Source: Anaerolineae bacterium (lineage in GTDB: Bacteria > Chloroflexota > Anaerolineae > Promineifilales > Promineifilaceae). From it: a stretch of DNA of 64,000 nucleotides. A program made the translations under genes and the position numbers. The DNA is taken from NCBI GenBank assembly GCA_023382655.1, contig JAHDWK010000035.1:1-64000 (forward strand), read 5' to 3'. Positions 59,024-64,000 of this stretch are shown here, one piece after another; position 1 is the stretch's first letter; each line of letters opens with the position of its first letter. Under the pieces are notes generated by a model. It had not been told where the DNA came from. It saw only the letters and a program-made list of their open reading frames with translations, and did no database searches.

Positions 59024-59100
59024 GAGTAAATTCCCACACGGTTTTGCAGATATCTGTCAAAGTGGGATTAAGAAGCTAGCGTATGCAGTAGGTAACTAAT

Positions 59101-60375
59101 GTGTTGTGTATATTTATGCGTTGGATTTTGTACTCTTTGCGCTACGAAAAGGTGATTTACGGCATATTTTTCTGCATTCTGGCTGGTGTGGTTATAATTA
59201 CAACTCGCGCCAATCCGATTGTCTCCAAGCTATTAAACAATGTTTTCTATGTATTTCTAATGCATGAAGGGGAACAGGGCGGCAAAGAGGCAAGCAGTGT
59301 TTTTTCAATTCCATATTTCATTACAAACGAATTTCGGCCCAGAGGCGGTACTGTCCGACCTGTCGCTTTAGAGCAGATGTGGATATGGAGTCAGAAGTAT
59401 GACCAAGATTCTCCTCGATGGAACATCTTGAAAGGTCAGCTATTGCTACTGTCTGGCGACTATCGGAGTGCACAATATGCATTTGAAAATGCGCTTTCCG
59501 CTTCTGGTGATAAAGTTTATATGTCTAGATTTTATCTAGGGTTGTCATATGAACTAGCAGGTGAGCGCGAAAAAGCTGTCCAAACATGGCGTCCCGTGCC
59601 TGAAATAAGCCTCTATTTTTTAGTTAGTGGAAGAGATCAGTTGGATAAGTCTGAGAGCCTTGAAGTCGCATTGAGATATTTGGAAATAGCCAATGCTATT
59701 GCACCAGAGTCCTGTGAAGCCCTTTACTACTATGGTGATACTCTAATACAACTTAATCAATCACAAGCTGCCCTCATTGTTTGGTTATATCCGGATAATT
59801 TGGCCTGTTCGGGCGACTACTTTTTAGGTGAGATCTATTTTCAGAGAGGGACATTATTGCATAGCATGGGACGAACTGATGAGGCATTACATGATTTAAG
59901 ACGTGCATTAGACCTTGATCCCCAAAACACTAAACGACTTGTCAGGCTGGCTAACTTATTAACTGATAATGGTGGTAATGCAGAAGCCGAGGCTTTTTAT
60001 AGAGAGATAATAAGGATTGATCCCGGCGAACTGTGGGGCTATTTGGGATTCTGCAATTTGAAACGCATAAATGAAGATTATGCCGCTTCATTAACCTGGT
60101 GCCAACAAGCTATAGCACGGTTTCCGCACAATCCAATAGCTTATTTCTATATAGGATTGGTTTACCAAGACATGAACAAACTATCAGAGGCCATCTTTTG
60201 GTTTGAGAAAATCGTCAATGAAGGAGAACCCACCTTGCTTATGTGGGTGCGATTAGGTGATGCTTATCGAACAGCAGGTGAAAGGGAAAATGCTGTCGAT
60301 GCCTACGAGATGGTGCTAGAAATTGATCCTGATAACAAATATGCCTTGGAACGATTAAATGATCTCAGAGATTAA
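59101..60375 (+). CDS. Membrane-anchored TPR-repeat protein of the polysaccharide cluster
   Basis: 424 residues from GTG 59101 (ATG 59116 is an alternative). One membrane helix (about 18-37, YGIFFCILAGVVIITTRAN), then at least seven TPR units from about 105 to the end, for example SRFYLGLSYELAGEREKAV, TDEALHDLRRALDLDPQNTK and RLGDAYRTAGERENAVDAYE. TPR proteins of this kind often hold polysaccharide synthesis or secretion complexes together. No catalytic motif. It lies between the sulfotransferase and flippase genes. Confidence 0.85.
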   Translation: MLCIFMRWILYSLRYEKVIYGIFFCILAGVVIITTRANPIVSKLLNNVFYVFLMHEGEQGGKEASSVFSIPYFITNEFRPRGGTVRPVALEQMWIWSQKYDQDSPRWNILKGQLLLLSGDYRSAQYAFENALSASGDKVYMSRFYLGLSYELAGEREKAVQTWRPVPEISLYFLVSGRDQLDKSESLEVALRYLEIANAIAPESCEALYYYGDTLIQLNQSQAALIVWLYPDNLACSGDYFLGEIYFQRGTLLHSMGRTDEALHDLRRALDLDPQNTKRLVRLANLLTDNGGNAEAEAFYREIIRIDPGELWGYLGFCNLKRINEDYAASLTWCQQAIARFPHNPIAYFYIGLVYQDMNKLSEAIFWFEKIVNEGEPTLLMWVRLGDAYRTAGERENAVDAYEMVLEIDPDNKYALERLNDLRD

Positions 60376-60389
60376 TTGTAGACATACCT

Positions 60390-61874
60390 ATGATCACTAT
60401 TCGGACACTCGGTAAGAACTCAATTGGGTATGCATTGGGTACCTTCTTTTACTACTCGGTGACTATACTGCTGGTTCCAATTTACACATCTGTATTGTCT
60501 GTTTCTGAGTATGGAGCCTTAGAAACGTTAACGGTCATCAATCAGACCCTTTTAATTCTCATTGGTCTGGGTTTAAGCAACGCACTTCTGCGATTTTATT
60601 CGGAATCTAAGAACGAAGCAGAAGCACACGAAATTGTCCGTAGCTCCTCTGTCTTTATATTGGCTTTATCACTTGTTTTTTTTTCAGTCCTGTTACCTTT
60701 TTTCAGGCCGATTAGCCAAGCCCTTTTAGGAAACGAAACTTATGCAATCTTTGTAGCCCTGGCTCTCATATGGGCTGCCGGGGGTGTCTTGAATGAATTA
60801 TTTTTTGCTTATCATCGGGCCCGTCACGATGCCAAGACATATGTTTTGATCACCTTCTGTCTTTTCATTTTCCGATTGTTTTTGAATATTCTGATGATTT
60901 ATATAGTTAAATGGGGGCTATTGGGTATTCTTTTGGGCAATATTATTTCTGTCTGGATGATCAATGCTTGGTCGTCTTTTCGCTTCTGGACACATGGGTT
61001 GACCATTTCTTTACATTGGTTAAAAGTATTGCTTGGCTTCGGCTTACCTCTGGTAGTAACTCGCTTTAGCTGGTTAATATTAAATTCAGCAGACAGGTAT
61101 TTTCTGGCGTATTATCGGGATCTTTCAGAAGTAGGGATATATAGTCTAGGTTATAAAGCTGGGTTGATAATAATGATTATTGTGATCGTCCCTTTCCAAA
61201 TGGCCTGGGGACCCTTTGTCTTTTCCCGGTTTGCATCTGATAGAGAGGAAGCAAAGAAGGATTTCTCTCGTGTTTTTACCTATTTGGTTTCTGTACTTTC
61301 ATTTGCCAGTTTAGGTCTATTTTTGTTTGCCCCAGAAATTGTGAGTTTTTTGGGAGCAGGGAAGTTTGATGACGCGATCTTCGTAATGCCCTTTGTCCTT
61401 TTCGCTTATTTTTTCAACGCTATCTATTATTGGGCCGGTAATTTATTTCACTTGGAGAAGAAGACAATAATATTAAGTGTTATTGCAGTTGGTATGGCAG
61501 CACTTAATTTATGTCTCAACTGGATTGTCGTACCGATTTGGGGTTGGTGGGGGGCGGCTACGGTAACCATAATAACTGTTGGTGGTATGGGACTAATAAC
61601 CCTTTTGTTAAGCCGCCGTATATGCCCTGTAAATCTGGAATCCAGGCGATTAGCTAAAATCATGGTGGTAATGTTCCTGTTGGTCGTTTCTTATTACTTA
61701 TTACCCCTCTCATCAGCAGTCGTGAGTTGGATTGTACGGGGGGTAGTTCTAGCAATTTTCCCAATTCTGCTTTTTGTTTTTGGCTTCTTCGCCCCTTCCG
61801 AGTTGGATTTTGGGAGGTCTTTAATTAGCAAAGGGAGACGAAAGTTTATTTCGTTGATTGTTAAACCTACTTAA
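60390..61874 (+). CDS. Wzx-type lipid-linked oligosaccharide flippase
   Basis: 494 residues with about 12-14 membrane helices and the PST/MATE layout: YALGTFFYYSVTILLVPIYT then SVLSVSEYGALETL at the N-terminus, GLGLSNALLRFYSES, and SWLILNSADRYFLAYYRDLS followed by EVGIYSLGYK in the middle, as in Wzx flippases. It should move the lipid-linked repeat unit across the membrane for polymerisation by the Wzy-like protein downstream. It begins 14 bp after the TPR gene. Confidence 0.92.
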   Translation: MITIRTLGKNSIGYALGTFFYYSVTILLVPIYTSVLSVSEYGALETLTVINQTLLILIGLGLSNALLRFYSESKNEAEAHEIVRSSSVFILALSLVFFSVLLPFFRPISQALLGNETYAIFVALALIWAAGGVLNELFFAYHRARHDAKTYVLITFCLFIFRLFLNILMIYIVKWGLLGILLGNIISVWMINAWSSFRFWTHGLTISLHWLKVLLGFGLPLVVTRFSWLILNSADRYFLAYYRDLSEVGIYSLGYKAGLIIMIIVIVPFQMAWGPFVFSRFASDREEAKKDFSRVFTYLVSVLSFASLGLFLFAPEIVSFLGAGKFDDAIFVMPFVLFAYFFNAIYYWAGNLFHLEKKTIILSVIAVGMAALNLCLNWIVVPIWGWWGAATVTIITVGGMGLITLLLSRRICPVNLESRRLAKIMVVMFLLVVSYYLLPLSSAVVSWIVRGVVLAIFPILLFVFGFFAPSELDFGRSLISKGRRKFISLIVKPT

Positions 61875-61908
61875 TCTAGCAGGCATTATTTTAGAATCGA
61901 GGTTAGGA

Positions 61909-62763
61909 TTGAACACATGTCCGATATGTAAACATAGGCTGTCACCATCATTCAGAAAAAATGGTTTCTTGATCGGTGAATGTGACGCATGTAAGACCTT
62001 GGCGGTAATGGACTCTGTTAGTCAAGATGAGTTGAAATCTATTTACTCGGATGACTATTATGAAAAATACCAGTCCAGGTATATTGAGGTATCGCCGAAA
62101 CAACGGGAAATATGGATGCGCAGGTTACGGGTTATTGAAGGCATGACAGACGACAGGACGGGGTCAGAACGATGCCTTTTAGATATTGGCTGTGGCACCG
62201 GTGTGTTCTTAACTATTGCTCAGAGCAGCGGCTGGAATGTATCGGGGATTGAGATTTCCACCCAAGCCAGCGCCTTGGCGGCAAAAGCGGTAGGCGCCAA
62301 TAGAATTTCTCAAGATATTTTTGCGCTCGAAGAAACGGGAAGTTTTGATGTTATTACTATGTGGGCCATTATTGAGCATTTGGGAGATCCACTTAGTTAT
62401 TTAGAGAAAGCACATTCTCTTTTGAAACCTGGCGGCACACTGGCTTTGGCTACCATGAGTACTGATGCCTGGAACAGAAAGCTATTTGGCACCAAGTGGC
62501 GGTATTTTACACCTCCAGAACATTTGATATTTTTCAACAGAGAGAATTTGCTCTGTGCCTTAGAAAAGACCGGTTTTCATTCCATGGTAGTAGCAGTTTA
62601 TTTTAATGAACTTGCATTTTGGCACTCTATTTCCCTGTCTTTTCTGCATGGCCAATCTTTACCAATGCGTATTGCCCGAAAGGCATTGGTGGCCCCAGTA
62701 AGAGTAATGTCTAACCTGTTTCAGGCAGGGGACATTATTGAGGTATTTGCCAAGCGGGTTTGA
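61909..62763 (+). CDS. Zinc-ribbon class I SAM methyltransferase
   Basis: About 284 residues from TTG 61909, preceded by GAGG at 61898; this start makes the protein begin with the expected zinc ribbon (CPICKH...CDACKT). An earlier TTG at 61858 would overlap the flippase gene and adds no domain. SAM motif I is LLDIGCGTGVFL, followed by VSGIEIS, DVITMWAIIEHL and LLKPGGTLALAT. It resembles methyltransferases that modify deoxysugars or polysaccharides. The Wzy-like gene follows after 4 bp. Confidence 0.85.
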   Translation: MNTCPICKHRLSPSFRKNGFLIGECDACKTLAVMDSVSQDELKSIYSDDYYEKYQSRYIEVSPKQREIWMRRLRVIEGMTDDRTGSERCLLDIGCGTGVFLTIAQSSGWNVSGIEISTQASALAAKAVGANRISQDIFALEETGSFDVITMWAIIEHLGDPLSYLEKAHSLLKPGGTLALATMSTDAWNRKLFGTKWRYFTPPEHLIFFNRENLLCALEKTGFHSMVVAVYFNELAFWHSISLSFLHGQSLPMRIARKALVAPVRVMSNLFQAGDIIEVFAKRV

Positions 62764-62767
62764 GCTT

Positions 62768-64000
62768 ATGTTTTCGCGCAGCAAGTTTGCCTATGAAAGA
62801 TATTTGGGGATGGCTATAGGTTTTGTGTTTTTATCGTTTGTTGCCAGCTGGATGGTTTTATTTGTGAGTGACCGGGTAACAATAGATTTTAGCCCTGGAA
62901 GAATTGAAAAATGGTTAGGGGTAGGAGCAGCATTTTGCCTGATAGCGTTGTTTACCCTCATACTTAGAAGTGGGAAGAAGGCCATTTGTTTGTTGTTGCC
63001 GTTGTTATTAAGCCTTAATTTTGTGTTGGTTACCGTGGGCATTAGGGAAGATGTTTATCTGGCAAATAATCAAATTGGCTATCGGCCATGGATATTGATA
63101 TGTGATTTTTTATTGATGACTGTATTCTTATTGGGTTTGGCAAATTTGAAGGTGGGCCAAATTAATGCTTTTATTAAGGCATCGCTTTTAACCGGAGGAC
63201 TTTTTGGCAGCTACATTTTAATGGGGGTTGTGTCGCTTATTTATGCACAGGACACTCTCTATGTTTGGTTGGGGTTAGTTGCCCTGGCGAGGTTCTTGGT
63301 ATGGTTCATTGCATTTCTCCTCATATTCACGAATGATATTCAACATATAAAGTATGTAACGTGGGGATTGGCCGGGTTTGTTACATTGCAATTTATGATC
63401 GGTCTTCTGCAAGCCTTTCGTGTGCCGACAGTTGAAAAATATTTTGAATGGTCTGAAGATATTTTTATTGGCCAGGGGGGTATTGCGCGTGTAGGGGGAA
63501 CAATGGGGCGCGCCCATCTAGAATCCATACTTCTACTCATTGTCCCTGTTCTGTTTGCTTACGCCAGTTCCAAGACCATCTCAGGCAGGCAGCAAAAATT
63601 GATGATGTTATGTGGTAGTTTTGGCATAATATTGGTTTTTTTGACTGGTTCACGAGGGCCTATCATTTCTACAATTTTGGGTACGGCCGTTGCTTTGCGC
63701 TTGTTCCGATTTTTTAGACCACGCAAGATACATGTCTGGATTTGGTTTGTGTTAGGTCTGGTCACCATTGCGGGTTTAATCATCATATTCCAATCCGGTG
63801 ACCTCTCCAACACCTTCTTGCGTGGCACACACGCATTCCGGCTAGAAACATTTGAGGTAGCGGTCAGGATGGTTGAGAGACATCCCTTGACTGGAGTGGG
63901 GCTAAATAATTATCTGACGGTAGGCCCCATTTATGGCATGTCTGTCAGATTTGTTCAATTCGGCAGGCCTGTACATAATCAATTTCTTTTGGCGGCGGCG
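62768..64000 (+). CDS. O-antigen ligase/polymerase (Wzy-like), 3' end outside window
   Basis: 411 codons from ATG 62768 without a stop to the window edge. About 9-10 membrane helices are visible. The Wzy_C-type motifs are LVFLTGSRGPIIS (about 290-302) and ERHPLTGVGLNNYL (about 373-386), followed by RPVHNQFLLAAA, the usual periplasmic loop. It should join the flipped repeat units or ligate the polymer to its carrier. The gene contains one ACGGCCGT (63679), the first after a 6-kb gap. Confidence 0.88.
   Translation, partial: MFSRSKFAYERYLGMAIGFVFLSFVASWMVLFVSDRVTIDFSPGRIEKWLGVGAAFCLIALFTLILRSGKKAICLLLPLLLSLNFVLVTVGIREDVYLANNQIGYRPWILICDFLLMTVFLLGLANLKVGQINAFIKASLLTGGLFGSYILMGVVSLIYAQDTLYVWLGLVALARFLVWFIAFLLIFTNDIQHIKYVTWGLAGFVTLQFMIGLLQAFRVPTVEKYFEWSEDIFIGQGGIARVGGTMGRAHLESILLLIVPVLFAYASSKTISGRQQKLMMLCGSFGIILVFLTGSRGPIISTILGTAVALRLFRFFRPRKIHVWIWFVLGLVTIAGLIIIFQSGDLSNTFLRGTHAFRLETFEVAVRMVERHPLTGVGLNNYLTVGPIYGMSVRFVQFGRPVHNQFLLAAA

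Overview
The window looks like a chromosomal segment of a Chloroflexota bacterium of the Anaerolineae type. This is inference from content: FtsZ with a short conserved tail, secreted choice-of-anchor B and fasciclin proteins, Pro/Thr-rich surface linkers, a secreted protein ending in FLPTVVK, an AfsR-like regulator, and very large GAF/PAS sensor kinases. No rRNA, tRNA, CRISPR array, transposase or integrase was recognised.

Layout. 1-4.2 kb: secreted and surface proteins plus an FkbM methyltransferase. 4.2-9.4 kb: an AfsR/SARP-type regulator, ftsZ and a small HTH protein. 9.5-14.2 kb: a DUF4011-helicase-nuclease-DUF3320 protein that resembles the one-gene anti-phage system Hhe. 14.3-16.7 kb: an ECF sigma factor and an anti-sigma factor fused to a catalytically dead M1-peptidase domain. 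16.7-28.8 kb: membrane glycosyltransferases (one apparently a fusion of two genes), a sugar epimerase, recJ, a BrkB/YihY membrane protein, a GAF histidine kinase and psuG. 29-37.5 kb: secreted proteins, a PpiC-type isomerase lipoprotein, a CoA-transferase, alanine dehydrogenase, a GNAT enzyme and a YbaK-type deacylase. 37.5-52.7 kb: eight co-oriented two-component genes (six kinases, one NarL-type regulator, one stand-alone receiver). 53.2-56.8 kb: a GT2 transferase, an Nfu-N-like protein, an MFS exporter and a duplicated-domain protein. 56.8-64 kb: a polysaccharide cluster (Wzz, sulfotransferase, TPR, flippase, methyltransferase, polymerase/ligase) running off the right edge.

Two genome-wide features explain most of the remaining structure. 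First, the octamer palindrome ACGGCCGT occurs at very high density inside and between genes, like cyanobacterial HIP1, but is absent from about 57.65 to 63.67 kb, the AT-rich part of the polysaccharide cluster, which therefore looks recently acquired. Second, arrays of degenerate 7-8 bp words that fold back on their own reverse complement occur at many gene ends. They often supply the stop codon of the upstream gene. In at least three genes they lie in frame inside the coding sequence, in linkers or at a fusion joint.

The best candidates for undescribed biology are the ACGGCCGT system, the heptad/octad hairpin family and its entry into proteins, the sigma/anti-sigma pair with a pseudo-peptidase sensor, the helicase-nuclease gene with its small HTH partner and operator cluster, and a 54-bp perfect palindrome that gives two convergent genes the same C-terminal tail.
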